Shown here piece after piece: positions 1 through 9,290 of a stretch of 32,678 nt of DNA. Source of the DNA: Chitinophagaceae bacterium (lineage in GTDB: Bacteria; Bacteroidota; Bacteroidia; Chitinophagales; Chitinophagaceae); contig CANCRO010000025.1 of NCBI GenBank assembly GCA_947380605.1, positions 1-32,678 of the forward strand, given 5' to 3'. Each line of letters begins with the position of its first letter. The first letter of the stretch is position 1. Made by a program: the position numbers and the translations under genes. Below the pieces are notes generated by a model. That model did not search any database. It had not been told where the DNA came from and was given only the letters and a program-made list of their open reading frames with translations.

Positions 1-1
1 A

Positions 2-3000
2 GGTATAAATGACCATACCGCTGCAATTGGCGTTTGCGGAGTTATTGGAGGAGGAGCTCAGAATGATATGGATATTTTTTCAGGTAACCCTGGTGGAACA
101 TCAACGATACAATGGCAGGTTAGTCTTGATAATGGAGCTAATTGGATAACTGCTCCTGGACCAACCAGTACTACTCCTCAATATGTGCTAGATCCCCTTT
201 TTACATTTTATGAATCCTTTGCGGGTGTTTATCTTTTCAGAACGCTAATTACTGATAATGGTTGTACTGGGATAAGTAATAGTATTACTTTAACAGTTAC
301 AGGAATTTCAACATTAATTGGAGGAGTAATTGCTGGTAATCAAAGTTTTTGTTCAAGTGGAAATCCAATAGCATTTACTCAAACAACGGCGCCAACAGGG
401 GGAAGCACTTACACTTATCAATGGCAATCCTCTTTCGATAATATCAATTTTACAAATATAGTTGGCGTAATCACTAATTTATATGATCCTCCTGTTGTGG
501 CACAAACAACCTATTACAGAAGAATCGTTGTTTCAGGAGGCTGTAGTAAATTTAGTAATACCCTTATGGTAACAATTAATTCTCCAATAGTAATTAGCAG
601 TCAGCCAATTACTTCTAGTCTATGTTTGGGAGGCAACTCAACTTTTAATATCACTACCACTGGAACCTTACCAACATTTCAATGGCAGCTTAGTGTAACT
701 GGTATTGGAGGTGTTTATTCTAATGTAGTCAATTCAAGTATTTACGCTGGAGTAAATTCATCAACATTAAATCTTACTGTACCACCCCTTGGATTTGTTT
801 CAAATTTTTACAGAGTCTCTGTAATTGGAACCTGTAGTTCTGTTATTTCAAATTCGATTTCATTAAAATTGAGTAATGTTTGGATGGGAAGTATCAGCTC
901 TGATTGGAATGATAAAAATAATTGGTCAGATGGAATGCTTCCTTCAACCATTTGTTCAAATGTTTTGATAACCAATCAAATTAATCAGCCAATTTTATCT
1001 TCAACACCTGATGCGATTATTAATAATCTGATTATTGATCCTGGTGCTATTTTAACGGTTACGAATGCTACCTTAAAAATTGCAGGTGCTATTACCAATA
1101 ATGGTAGTTTGGATGTCAGCAAAGGTTCTCTTGATTTTAATGGAACGCTACCTCAAAATATTAGTGCTAATTTATTTTTAGGAAGTACTATAAAGAATCT
1201 AATGATAAGTAATGCATCTGGACTTTCCCTATCGAATGCATTGGGTAATCTAATGATTACAGGTGATTTAGCATTTGGAAAAGTAAATAATGCAACGCTC
1301 AATACTGGAGATAATATCGTGTTAGTTTCCAGTGCTAACGCAACCGCTAGAGTAACCGATATCACAAATAACGGAGCTAATGTTGGAAATAAATTTTCCG
1401 GGAAAGTAATTGTAGAGCGTTTTTTTCCTGCTCGACGTGCATGGCGTTTAGTAACTGCACCCCTTTCTGGAGCGGGATCTGTTTTTAATACTTGGCAAAA
1501 TAAAGGAGTGTATGAAGCAGGTAAAGGTACCTATGTTACTGGCCCCGCTGCAAATCTTCTTATTAATGGCTTAGATCCTAGTCCGCTGAATAATACTTCC
1601 TTAAAAACTGGATCATCCCTTTCAACTATTGCGAATACCTACACCACCAATTTGTCAACCGCTACTGGCAATTCAGATAATAAAGGATTTTTTATTTTTG
1701 TAAGGGGTGATAGAACTGCTAATAATTTAAATGTTAATTATAGTAATATCACTACATTAAAAAGTATAGGAAATTTACAAACGGGCGATCAGCAATTTAC
1801 TGCTTCCTCAATCGCTGGAGCTTTTACACTGATTGGTAATCCTTATGCAGCTCCTGTAGATTTCAGTAAGCTAGCTAGAACCAATCTGAATAATAGATTT
1901 TATGCATGGGATCCCTATTTAGGAAATGATCAAGGAGGATATGTAATTTTAGATGACATAGGAAATACTGGAACTTATACTGTAACGCCCGCCAGTCCTG
2001 GTGGACAAACGCAATTCATTCAATCAAGTCAAGCTATTTTTGTAGAGACTTTTTTAAATGGAAGCTCGGCTATAAAATTTACGGAAGTAGCAAAGTCTTC
2101 TTCAGCTCTTCCAGGAGGAGCTTTTATACCTCCTGTCCAAATTCAGTTTTTAAAAACCAATTTATTTTTGATCAATGATAATGGTGTAAACGCTCTGGCA
2201 GATGGAAATTTGGTTGAGTTTGATAATCACTATAGTGATAAAGTAGATGGACAAGATGCTATCAAATTAAGTAATGTCAATGAAACACTTAGTTTAAATA
2301 ATGGAGGTAGTTTATTAGCCATTAATCGAAGATCATCTGTTGCCACAAGGGATACAGTCAATTTAAATTTTTCAAGAAATCGACAGCGGAAATATCAATT
2401 TCAATTTGAAACAGGAAAATTGAAACAAGATAACTCGGTAGTTTATTTGGAGGATAAATTTTTGAATAAATTAACCCCTTTGATAGTAGATGGTATTTCT
2501 AAAGTTGACTTTGAAGTAAACTCCAATTTATTATCTGCTGCTAGTAACCGTTTTAGTATAATATTCAGTCCTGCTGTAAGTTTTAATAAGGTAAATGCAA
2601 CAATAAAAGCAAGTAATATACTGGTAGACTGGGAACTGAGTAACGAATTTAATATTAAGTCTTATGATGTTGAGCGTTCTAATGATGGAATAAGTTTTAC
2701 TAAGTTTGCGACCAATATTGCCTCAGGAAATAGGAACCAAAATGTTGCTTATAGTTGGCTTGATATTGAACCATTACCGGGTTATTATTATTATAGAATT
2801 AAAATCTTGAGCAATAATAATTTAGTTGTGTATAGTAAAATAGTTAAACTAAAAATTAATAAGTCTACTCCAGAAATATATGTTTTCCCTAATCCGATTA
2901 TTGAAAGTAATATTCAGCTACAAATGAATAATATGCCTCAGGGAATTTATTTATTAAAACTTGTAAATAATGTTGGACAGGTGATGGGTAACTATCAAGT

Positions 3001-3127
3001 TGCTCACACACAGAATAATTACACAGAAAATATTCATTTATTGAATCGATTGATTCCGGGTATTTATCAATTAGAGGTTACACACCCTAATCATAAAGTC
3101 AAGAAAATTACCATTAGCGCAGAGTAA
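2..3127 (+). CDS. Large secreted Ig-like-repeat protein with T9SS sorting tail (5' partial)
   Basis: The reading frame is open from the first bases of the window, so the gene begins upstream; the ATG at 68 is internal. About 1041 residues are visible. The first part has three Ig-like repeats of roughly 95 residues, each ending in a Gly-Cys or Thr-Cys plus Ser-Asn pattern and a beta strand (near bases 300, 580 and 870). A 'WMGSISSDWNDKNNW' segment (from about 882) and a beta-rich region like those of Bacteroidota surface proteins follow, then an FN3-like domain (about 2590-2860). The last ~85 residues begin 'VFPNPI' and match a type A Por secretion tail, which directs export through the type IX system and surface anchoring. 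An adhesin or matrix role is inference; no enzymatic motif was seen. A terminator follows directly. Confidence 0.8.
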   Translation, partial: GINDHTAAIGVCGVIGGGAQNDMDIFSGNPGGTSTIQWQVSLDNGANWITAPGPTSTTPQYVLDPLFTFYESFAGVYLFRTLITDNGCTGISNSITLTVTGISTLIGGVIAGNQSFCSSGNPIAFTQTTAPTGGSTYTYQWQSSFDNINFTNIVGVITNLYDPPVVAQTTYYRRIVVSGGCSKFSNTLMVTINSPIVISSQPITSSLCLGGNSTFNITTTGTLPTFQWQLSVTGIGGVYSNVVNSSIYAGVNSSTLNLTVPPLGFVSNFYRVSVIGTCSSVISNSISLKLSNVWMGSISSDWNDKNNWSDGMLPSTICSNVLITNQINQPILSSTPDAIINNLIIDPGAILTVTNATLKIAGAITNNGSLDVSKGSLDFNGTLPQNISANLFLGSTIKNLMISNASGLSLSNALGNLMITGDLAFGKVNNATLNTGDNIVLVSSANATARVTDITNNGANVGNKFSGKVIVERFFPARRAWRLVTAPLSGAGSVFNTWQNKGVYEAGKGTYVTGPAANLLINGLDPSPLNNTSLKTGSSLSTIANTYTTNLSTATGNSDNKGFFIFVRGDRTANNLNVNYSNITTLKSIGNLQTGDQQFTASSIAGAFTLIGNPYAAPVDFSKLARTNLNNRFYAWDPYLGNDQGGYVILDDIGNTGTYTVTPASPGGQTQFIQSSQAIFVETFLNGSSAIKFTEVAKSSSALPGGAFIPPVQIQFLKTNLFLINDNGVNALADGNLVEFDNHYSDKVDGQDAIKLSNVNETLSLNNGGSLLAINRRSSVATRDTVNLNFSRNRQRKYQFQFETGKLKQDNSVVYLEDKFLNKLTPLIVDGISKVDFEVNSNLLSAASNRFSIIFSPAVSFNKVNATIKASNILVDWELSNEFNIKSYDVERSNDGISFTKFATNIASGNRNQNVAYSWLDIEPLPGYYYYRIKILSNNNLVVYSKIVKLKINKSTPEIYVFPNPIIESNIQLQMNNMPQGIYLLKLVNNVGQVMGNYQVAHTQNNYTENIHLLNRLIPGIYQLEVTHPNHKVKKITISAE

Positions 3128-3158
3128 TTTTATAAATAAATTGCTTAACCATTTTATT

Positions 3159-3187
3159 AGCTGCCTTCTTTTGGAGGCAGCTTTTTT
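3159..3187 (+). terminator. Rho-independent terminator after the T9SS cargo gene
   Basis: An 8-bp perfect stem (AGCTGCCT at 3159-3166 and AGGCAGCT at 3175-3182) closes an 8-nt loop and runs into a T tract. It lies about 30 bases after the stop codon. Confidence 0.85.
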
Positions 3188-3522
3188 ATTGATAAGTTTA
3201 TCCTTGTTAATTAAGTGCCTTAAATGTAAATGATGAGCTGTATTTTTCTAATTTTAGGTAACTAGAAGGCAACCAAGGAATTAGCAAAATGAAGCCCGAT
3301 TTTAAGCATTGGTATATAAATATATAGTAATATATATGTGCAAAACATTTTCTTCTGCGTTAATAACTCCCCAGTGAATTCAACCCCTTTTCTTACCCCA
3401 TTCTCCTATATTTACTGACTTATATTGACATTTATAAATGTGGCGGTGAGTCTTATACATTAACAGTGCTGATCATTTACGGGTAACTTTTCAACAGCGT
3501 AACAAAATCAGTCATTTTTCTG
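3188..3522. other. Intergenic stretch without a recognisable gene
   Basis: This is the rest of the gap between the first terminator and the smc promoter candidate. It has an AT-rich tract at about 3310-3336 made of TA-type dinucleotides, and only very short open frames (for example 12 codons from 3290). I see no tRNA, repeat array or conserved RNA fold. Confidence 0.5.
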
Positions 3523-3530
3523 TAGGTTTG
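3523..3530 (+). promoter_or_regulatory. Candidate -7 promoter element for smc
   Basis: TAGGTTTG matches the Bacteroidota -7 consensus TAnnTTTG and lies 23 nt upstream of the smc GTG. No clear -33 TTG is seen at the expected distance, so this is a one-element call. Confidence 0.45.
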
Positions 3531-3553
3531 CCGTCCTACTAAATTATTGAATC

Positions 3554-6500
3554 GTGCGTTTAAAGAGTCTTGAAATTAAAGGATTTAAAAGTTTTGCCGA
3601 TAAAACTGTGCTTCATTTTGATGAGGGAATTACTGGTGTAATTGGACCGAATGGATGCGGTAAGAGTAATATTATTGATAGTATCCGATGGGTAATAGGT
3701 GAGCATAAAATTAGCAACCTTAGAAGTGAAAATTTGGAGAGCCTAGTTTTTAATGGTAGCAAAAGTCGTTCTGCATCAGGATTGGCAGAGGTAAGCCTTA
3801 CATTTGAAAATACAAAGAATTTACTTCCTACGGAATTTAATATGGTAACGGTTACCCGTAAGTATTATAAAAACGGAGAAAGCGAATATCGTCTGAATGA
3901 TGTAGCCTGTCGCCTTAAGGATATTCATAACCTCTTTATGGATACTGGTGTAAGTACCGACAGTTATGCTATCATTGAGTTGGGTATGGTGGATGATATT
4001 ATTAAAGACAAGGAAAACAGTCGCCGTAAAATGTTAGAGCAGGCTGCGGGTATTACTATTTACAAAACTCGTAAAAAAGAAGCCAAGCTAAAGTTGGATG
4101 CTACTGAACAGGATTTAGCGCGTATCGAAGATTTGCTTTTTGAGATTAATAATCAATTGAAGAGTTTGGAGAGTCAGGCTAAAAAAGCAGAAAAGTATTT
4201 TGAAATAAAAAAGGAATATAAAGACGTTACGATTGAATTAGCAAAGGCTTCGCTAGAAGGATTTAATGTAACCTATCGCGATCTTAATCAGCAGCAACAA
4301 GAAGAGGTAGATAAGCGAATTGAATTGGAAACTGCTATCGCAGTTGAAGATGCTGCAATGGAGCAAGAGAAATTGAGTTTTATAGCTCAAGAAAAAGCCT
4401 TGCAGGAAATGCAACATGCATTCAATGAATTGTTGAGTGAATTAAGAAGTAAAGAAAGTGATAAAAGTCTTACCGCTCAGCGTTTACAATATTTGAAAGA
4501 AAGAGAGACAAGCCTTAATGAATTCTTGCTTAAAGCAGGAGGGCAGTTGAAAGGATTAGATGAAAGTATTCAATTTACTAGTCTTCAAATAAAAGATGAT
4601 GAGGTTAAACTCGAAGAGTTAGAAGCTAAGTTGGAGGAATTGAAAAATGCCGTTGAAGATAAACGTAAAATTTTCGATGAAAAACGAAGCAGTATCGATA
4701 GTTTGCGTAGAGAAAATCAAGCGATACAAAGAAATCAGTTTGAGGCAGAAAAAAAAGTAGCTGTTGCTGATACGAGTATTCAAAATGTTCAAAGAACAAT
4801 TGCTCAAATCCAAGATGAAAAGACAGCGCGTCAGAGTCAACTTCAACAACTAGAGCAAGAGCGCAAAGAGAAATCCGAGGAATTAGAAGAGAAGAAAGTA
4901 GCTCTTCAGCAATTACAAGATCATCAAGAGTTTACTAAAGAACAAATATTTCAGACTCAAAGTATGCTCGAAGGACTTCGGTCTGAGTTGGCTGAAGAAA
5001 GTCGTAAGTTAGATAGCAAGAAGAATGAATATGCTTTGTTGAAAAGCTTGGTTGATTCTATGGAAGGTTATCCTGAAAGTGTAAAGTTTTTACATAAAAA
5101 TCCTGACTGGAATCATGAAGCTCCTTTGTTAAGTGACATCATGTACGTGAAGCCTGAATATAGAGCAGCTGTTGAAAACGTATTAGAGCCTTATCTTAAT
5201 TATTATGTAGTTAATAATTTGGAAGAAGGTTTGCAAGCTATCCACTTGCTAGACAATAATCAAAAGGGGAAAGCAAATTTCTTTTTACAAGATCAATTTA
5301 CAGGTTTCGAAAATTCTACTCAGCCCAATGGGACTATACCTGCATTAAGTGTAGTGGAAGTAGATGCTAAATACAGCCATCTTGCCAAACATCTATTAGG
5401 GAATGTTTTTATTGCTGAAAATGAAGAAGCAATAAAGAATAGTAATGGTGCGGTTGTATTAGAAAAAACAGGGAAATATGTAAAGGGTAAATATTCAATT
5501 ACTGGAGGAAGTGTAGGTTTATTCGAGGGTAAGAAAATTGGCCGTGCTAAAAACTTGGAAAAGCTAGTGGAAGAAATTAGTGCACAGGAAATAGTAGTGA
5601 ATGAATTAAAAGCAACAATTGAAATTCGCCACAATGAAGTAATTGCTTTCAATGAGCAGTTGAAAGATAATGCAATTAAGCAGACTCAACAAGATATCAA
5701 TAATGGAACCAATTTTGTTTTTAGTCTACAAAATAAAATTGAGAATCTTCATCATCTTGAAGAAACTAGTTCTCAAAGAATCGAAGAACTGCAACAACAG
5801 TTGGAGGCTAGTCAAGATGCCATTGCTAGTACTAGGGAAGAGCTAGAGAAATTGAATACCCAATTAGAAGAATTGACTGACAGAGTGCAGGTGGTAGAAC
5901 AGGACTATGCTTTGGCTGAACAAGAATATAATTTTTCAACAGCAACCTTCAATGAGGGAAACCTTCAGTTTACAAGGCAGCAAAGTAAATTAGTTTCTCT
6001 AAAACAGGAATTTGATTTTAAGAATGATCAATTGACTGACTTGAAATTGCAAATCGAAAATAGCTCAGTTCAGTTAACGGAGGCGGCTAGTAGCATTAAC
6101 GAAACTGCTGCGGCATTGGCTGATTTGGATGTTTTGCTAGTGTCCATGTTACAAAATAAAGAGGTTGAAGAGAAAAAATTAAATGAGGCAGATCAAGCTT
6201 ATTATAACTTACGTAGTGTATTAACTGCGAAGGAAGCTGAACTTCGTCAAAAGCAAAAATCGAAAGAGATCATTGATACTTTATTGAATGAAATAAAGGA
6301 TAAACTAACGGATCTTAAATTACAACTTGCTGGGATGAAGGAAAGACTGATGGTTGAATTTAAGATTGATCTAGATGAAATTATCAATGAACCAAGACTT
6401 GGAGATCAACCATTAGAAGAACTGCAAGAGAAGAATGATCGGATGAGAAAGCGCTTAGAAAATATTGGCGAAATTAATCCTACGGCGATCGAAGCGTATA

Positions 6501-7069
6501 CTGAAATGAAAAAGCGCTATGAGTTTATCATGGAGCAAAAAAATGATTTGGTAACGGCTAAGGATAGTTTGATGCAGACTATCCAAGAAGTAGAGGCAAC
6601 GGCAAATCAGCAGTTTCTTGATACCTTCAATAAGGTGAGAGAAAATTTCCAGAAAGTATTCCAAGCTTTGTTTACAGAAGATGATACAGCGGATATGATT
6701 TTGGTAGATCCAACCAATTTGGCTGATACAGGAATTGATATTGTTGCTAAGCCAAAAGGAAAACGTCCTTCTTCTATCGGGCAGTTGAGTGGTGGTGAAA
6801 AAACCTTGACAGCTACAGCCTTGTTATTTGCAATCTATCTTATCAAACCAGCTCCTTTCTGTATTTTGGATGAGGTGGATGCTCCATTAGATGATGCGAA
6901 TGTGGGTAAATTTACTAAAATGATTAAGCAGTTTAGTGAAAATAGCCAGTTCATCATCGTAACTCATAATAAGCAAACGATGAGTGCGGTGGACGTAATT
7001 TATGGAGTTACTATGCAGGAGCCTGGAGTGAGTAAATTGGTGCCAGTAGATTTTAGGTCTTTAAATTAA
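3554..7069 (+). CDS. smc: Chromosome segregation protein SMC
   Basis: SMC is the ATP-driven coiled-coil protein that organises and helps segregate the chromosome, normally with ScpA and ScpB (not in this window). The 1171-residue length fits. The N-terminal ATPase half begins 'RLKSLEIKGFKSFADKT' with Walker A GPNGCGKS at residues 31-38. Long coiled coils rich in Glu, Lys and Gln flank a hinge at roughly 504-670. The C-terminal half carries the signature LSGGEK near 1078 and Walker B 'CILDEVDAPLDD' near 1103. The start is GTG at 3554, which gives the family's usual N terminus; no ATG is placed as well. A strong terminator follows, so smc is probably transcribed alone. No truncation or frameshift is seen. 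Confidence 0.97.
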   Translation: MRLKSLEIKGFKSFADKTVLHFDEGITGVIGPNGCGKSNIIDSIRWVIGEHKISNLRSENLESLVFNGSKSRSASGLAEVSLTFENTKNLLPTEFNMVTVTRKYYKNGESEYRLNDVACRLKDIHNLFMDTGVSTDSYAIIELGMVDDIIKDKENSRRKMLEQAAGITIYKTRKKEAKLKLDATEQDLARIEDLLFEINNQLKSLESQAKKAEKYFEIKKEYKDVTIELAKASLEGFNVTYRDLNQQQQEEVDKRIELETAIAVEDAAMEQEKLSFIAQEKALQEMQHAFNELLSELRSKESDKSLTAQRLQYLKERETSLNEFLLKAGGQLKGLDESIQFTSLQIKDDEVKLEELEAKLEELKNAVEDKRKIFDEKRSSIDSLRRENQAIQRNQFEAEKKVAVADTSIQNVQRTIAQIQDEKTARQSQLQQLEQERKEKSEELEEKKVALQQLQDHQEFTKEQIFQTQSMLEGLRSELAEESRKLDSKKNEYALLKSLVDSMEGYPESVKFLHKNPDWNHEAPLLSDIMYVKPEYRAAVENVLEPYLNYYVVNNLEEGLQAIHLLDNNQKGKANFFLQDQFTGFENSTQPNGTIPALSVVEVDAKYSHLAKHLLGNVFIAENEEAIKNSNGAVVLEKTGKYVKGKYSITGGSVGLFEGKKIGRAKNLEKLVEEISAQEIVVNELKATIEIRHNEVIAFNEQLKDNAIKQTQQDINNGTNFVFSLQNKIENLHHLEETSSQRIEELQQQLEASQDAIASTREELEKLNTQLEELTDRVQVVEQDYALAEQEYNFSTATFNEGNLQFTRQQSKLVSLKQEFDFKNDQLTDLKLQIENSSVQLTEAASSINETAAALADLDVLLVSMLQNKEVEEKKLNEADQAYYNLRSVLTAKEAELRQKQKSKEIIDTLLNEIKDKLTDLKLQLAGMKERLMVEFKIDLDEIINEPRLGDQPLEELQEKNDRMRKRLENIGEINPTAIEAYTEMKKRYEFIMEQKNDLVTAKDSLMQTIQEVEATANQQFLDTFNKVRENFQKVFQALFTEDDTADMILVDPTNLADTGIDIVAKPKGKRPSSIGQLSGGEKTLTATALLFAIYLIKPAPFCILDEVDAPLDDANVGKFTKMIKQFSENSQFIIVTHNKQTMSAVDVIYGVTMQEPGVSKLVPVDFRSLN

Positions 7070-7117
7070 TTGGGTTCTAATTGTTGTGCTAACTTTGAAA
7101 GAAAATGATTTATAAAA

Positions 7118-7165
7118 TTGCATTAAAAAACCCAGCGTTTGCTGGGTTTTTTAATGCAACCATTC
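7118..7165 (+). terminator. Strong hairpin terminator after smc
   Basis: A perfect 19-bp inverted repeat (7118-7136 with 7141-7159) has a GTTT loop. The A-rich left arm and T-rich right arm make it symmetric and able to act in both directions. It separates smc from holA. Confidence 0.85.
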
Positions 7166-7212
7166 TTTAGTGTAATGCAAGCTTTATAATTATTTCAGAG
7201 CTTATTTTTTTG

Positions 7213-7220
7213 TAATTTTG
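7213..7220 (+). promoter_or_regulatory. Candidate -7 promoter element for holA
   Basis: TAATTTTG matches TAnnTTTG and ends only 7 nt before the holA ATG, implying a very short 5' leader. No clear -33 element was found. Confidence 0.5.
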
Positions 7221-7227
7221 AATTCAT

Positions 7228-8226
7228 ATGTCGGTAGAAAAAATTATAGGTGATTGGAAAAGGAAACTTTTTAAACCCATTTATTGGTTAGAAGGTGAGG
7301 AGGATTATTATATTGATCTACTGATGAATTATGCTGAGCATAAAATATTGCCAGAAAGTGAAGCTGGATTTAATCTTTCAATTTTTTACGGAAAAGATGC
7401 CAACTGGAGTGATGTAGTGAATGCTTGTATGCGTTACCCAATGTTTGCTGAAAAACAAGTGGTGCTTTTGAAAGAAGCACAGCAGATGAAAGATCTTGAA
7501 AAGCTTGAAAATTATATTAAGGCACCCCTTGCTTCTACCGTTTTCATTATTAGTCACAAAGAGAAAACGATTAATAAAACAACCAAGTTGGGTAAGTATG
7601 TTAAAAAGGAATGTGAACTTTTTAATTCTGAAAAAGTAAGAGATTATAAGTTGGTTGAATGGGTGACAGATTATTTGAAGTCACAAGATTTCACGATGAC
7701 TCCTAAAGCCATTCAATTGTTAACAGAACATTTAGGAAACGATCTCAGCAGGATAGTAAATGAACTCGAAAAATTAACGCTCAATATTGGTCAACGAAAA
7801 AGTATTACTGAAGATGATATTGAAAAATATGTAGGGGTTAGTAAAGAATACAATGCTTTTGAATTACAGGCTGCTATGAGTAAAAAAGATTTGGTAAAAG
7901 CAATGCAAATTATTCAATACTTTGAAAGTAATCCCAAAGCGGCGCCGATTCAATTGATACTACCTGCCTTATACGGTTTCTTTAGTAAGCTCTATGTTAT
8001 TTTTGGAATGGTAGATAAAAGTGAAGCAGCATTAAGACCTCTTTTTTATAATAATCCTTATGCGGTTAAAGAAGCACTTTCAACAATGAAAATGTATGGA
8101 TATGAAGGAATAGAAAGATCCTTACTATTGCTGCATGACTATAATTTAAAAAGCGTAGGAGTTAATAGTAACGGTACTTCAGATGCTTCTTTGTTGAAGG
8201 AGATGGTAGTAAAAATGATGGGATGA
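7228..8226 (+). CDS. holA: DNA polymerase III subunit delta
   Basis: HolA is the clamp-loader delta subunit, which opens the sliding clamp for loading at primed DNA. The 332-residue length and the layout fit the family: an N-terminal AAA-type domain starting with 'YWLEGEEDYYIDLL', a middle helical region containing 'LLTEHLGNDLSRIVNELEKL' (about 166-186), and a C-terminal collar domain. Like other delta subunits it has no Walker A motif. It lies alone between the smc terminator and the convergent ribF gene, with 35 bases to the end of ribF. The ATG at 7228 is supported by the promoter element just upstream. Confidence 0.9.
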   Translation: MSVEKIIGDWKRKLFKPIYWLEGEEDYYIDLLMNYAEHKILPESEAGFNLSIFYGKDANWSDVVNACMRYPMFAEKQVVLLKEAQQMKDLEKLENYIKAPLASTVFIISHKEKTINKTTKLGKYVKKECELFNSEKVRDYKLVEWVTDYLKSQDFTMTPKAIQLLTEHLGNDLSRIVNELEKLTLNIGQRKSITEDDIEKYVGVSKEYNAFELQAAMSKKDLVKAMQIIQYFESNPKAAPIQLILPALYGFFSKLYVIFGMVDKSEAALRPLFYNNPYAVKEALSTMKMYGYEGIERSLLLLHDYNLKSVGVNSNGTSDASLLKEMVVKMMG

Positions 8227-8261
8227 TCTAATAAGTAGGATGATCTATTTGGCTTAAAAAT

Positions 8262-9209
8262 TTATTCTCCTATATCCTTTAGTGAATCCAAAGCTGCTTG
8301 CTTGTCTATTTCTAATTGTTTTTTTAATTCGTCTAGTCCTGAAAATTTTTCTTCGCTACGTAAGTACTTTTTCAAGGTAATAGTAAGCGTTTCATCATAA
8401 AGGATTTGATCGAAGTCAAATAGATTCACTTCAATCGTTCTTTTATTTCCTTCTACTGTTGGTCGATACCCAATGTTCATCATACCGCCCTGTTGATTGA
8501 TTTTTAATTTTTCATTAGTCACCAAAACTGAATAAACGCCATTGCATGGAATGAGTTTATTTTCATCTATCATTTCAATATTAGCCGTAGGATATCCAAT
8601 GGTTCTGCCGAGTTGATTTCCTTTCACTACTTTACCAGTAAAATAATAATCATAGCTTAATAAATCATGAGCGTTTTTAATATCACCTTTTAAAAGAGCT
8701 TCTCTAATTTTGGTAGAGCTGATGGTTATTTTATTAAGCATATATCCTGGAATCTCTTTTACTTGATAGCCCCATTGCAGTGCCTTATCTTCCAATAACT
8801 GAAAGTCTCCTGTTCGATCTTTTCCAAAACGGTGGTCGTGTCCAATGATGATGGTATGAGGATGAAAAGTATTCACTAAAAAATCGGCGATATAGTCTTC
8901 CGCAGTCTGTTGGGCAAATTTTTCTGTAAAAGGAATGATTACAAGGTGGTCAATTCCATATTTTTCAAGTAAATTGATCTTTTCTTGAAGGGTATTCAGT
9001 AAGAAAATAGGGGTTTTATTGATCCCAATAATCTTACGTGGGTGGGGGTGAAAAGTGATGATGACCGTTTCGCCATTTACCTGTTTTGCTGCTGATTTCA
9101 TTAATTCTAGGATCTGCTGGTGCCCATAATGAACCCCATCAAAAGTGCCTATTGTGATTACTGAATGCTTGAAAATAGGTAGATCTTGTATATTGGTATA
9201 AACAGTCAT
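8262..9209 (-). CDS. ribF: Bifunctional riboflavin kinase / FAD synthetase
   Basis: RibF phosphorylates riboflavin to FMN and then adenylylates FMN to FAD in the cytoplasm. The 315-residue protein has the usual two domains. The N-terminal FMN adenylyltransferase domain has 'GTFDGVHYGH' at residues 21-30 (nucleotidyltransferase HxGH-type motif), 'GHDHRFGKDRTGD' near 126, and 'ISSTKIR' near 164. The C-terminal riboflavin kinase domain has 'GYPTANI' near 203 and ends with the usual helical tail. It is divergent from purM across an 81-bp region in which both genes have a TAGTTTTG element, and convergent with holA. No missing key residue was noticed. Confidence 0.95.
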   Translation of the reverse strand: MTVYTNIQDLPIFKHSVITIGTFDGVHYGHQQILELMKSAAKQVNGETVIITFHPHPRKIIGINKTPIFLLNTLQEKINLLEKYGIDHLVIIPFTEKFAQQTAEDYIADFLVNTFHPHTIIIGHDHRFGKDRTGDFQLLEDKALQWGYQVKEIPGYMLNKITISSTKIREALLKGDIKNAHDLLSYDYYFTGKVVKGNQLGRTIGYPTANIEMIDENKLIPCNGVYSVLVTNEKLKINQQGGMMNIGYRPTVEGNKRTIEVNLFDFDQILYDETLTITLKKYLRSEEKFSGLDELKKQLEIDKQAALDSLKDIGE

Positions 9210-9220
9210 ATAAATTTGTG

Positions 9221-9228
9221 CAAAACTA
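9221..9228 (-). promoter_or_regulatory. Candidate -7 promoter element for ribF
   Basis: On the minus strand this reads TAGTTTTG (TAnnTTTG consensus), 11 nt before the ribF ATG. The same element followed by CA stands in mirror orientation in front of purM. Confidence 0.5.
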
Positions 9229-9266
9229 CCTGAAAATTAATTAATGGATTATTGATAATTGAAATA

Positions 9267-9274
9267 TAGTTTTG
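9267..9274 (+). promoter_or_regulatory. Candidate -7 promoter element for purM
   Basis: TAGTTTTG matches TAnnTTTG and lies 16 nt before the purM ATG. It is the mirror partner of the ribF element at 9221-9228. Confidence 0.5.
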
Positions 9275-9290
9275 CAGTATAATTAATATC

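Noticed and set aside
3310-3336. TA-rich tract before smc
   Set aside because: Low-complexity AT sequence without repeat units or hairpins that stand out from the AT-rich background.
8221-8247. Direct repeat GGATGATCTA at 8221-8230 and 8238-8247
   Set aside because: Two 10-mers at the end of holA, partly in the coding end, with no further copies. They are short enough to be chance or local slippage.
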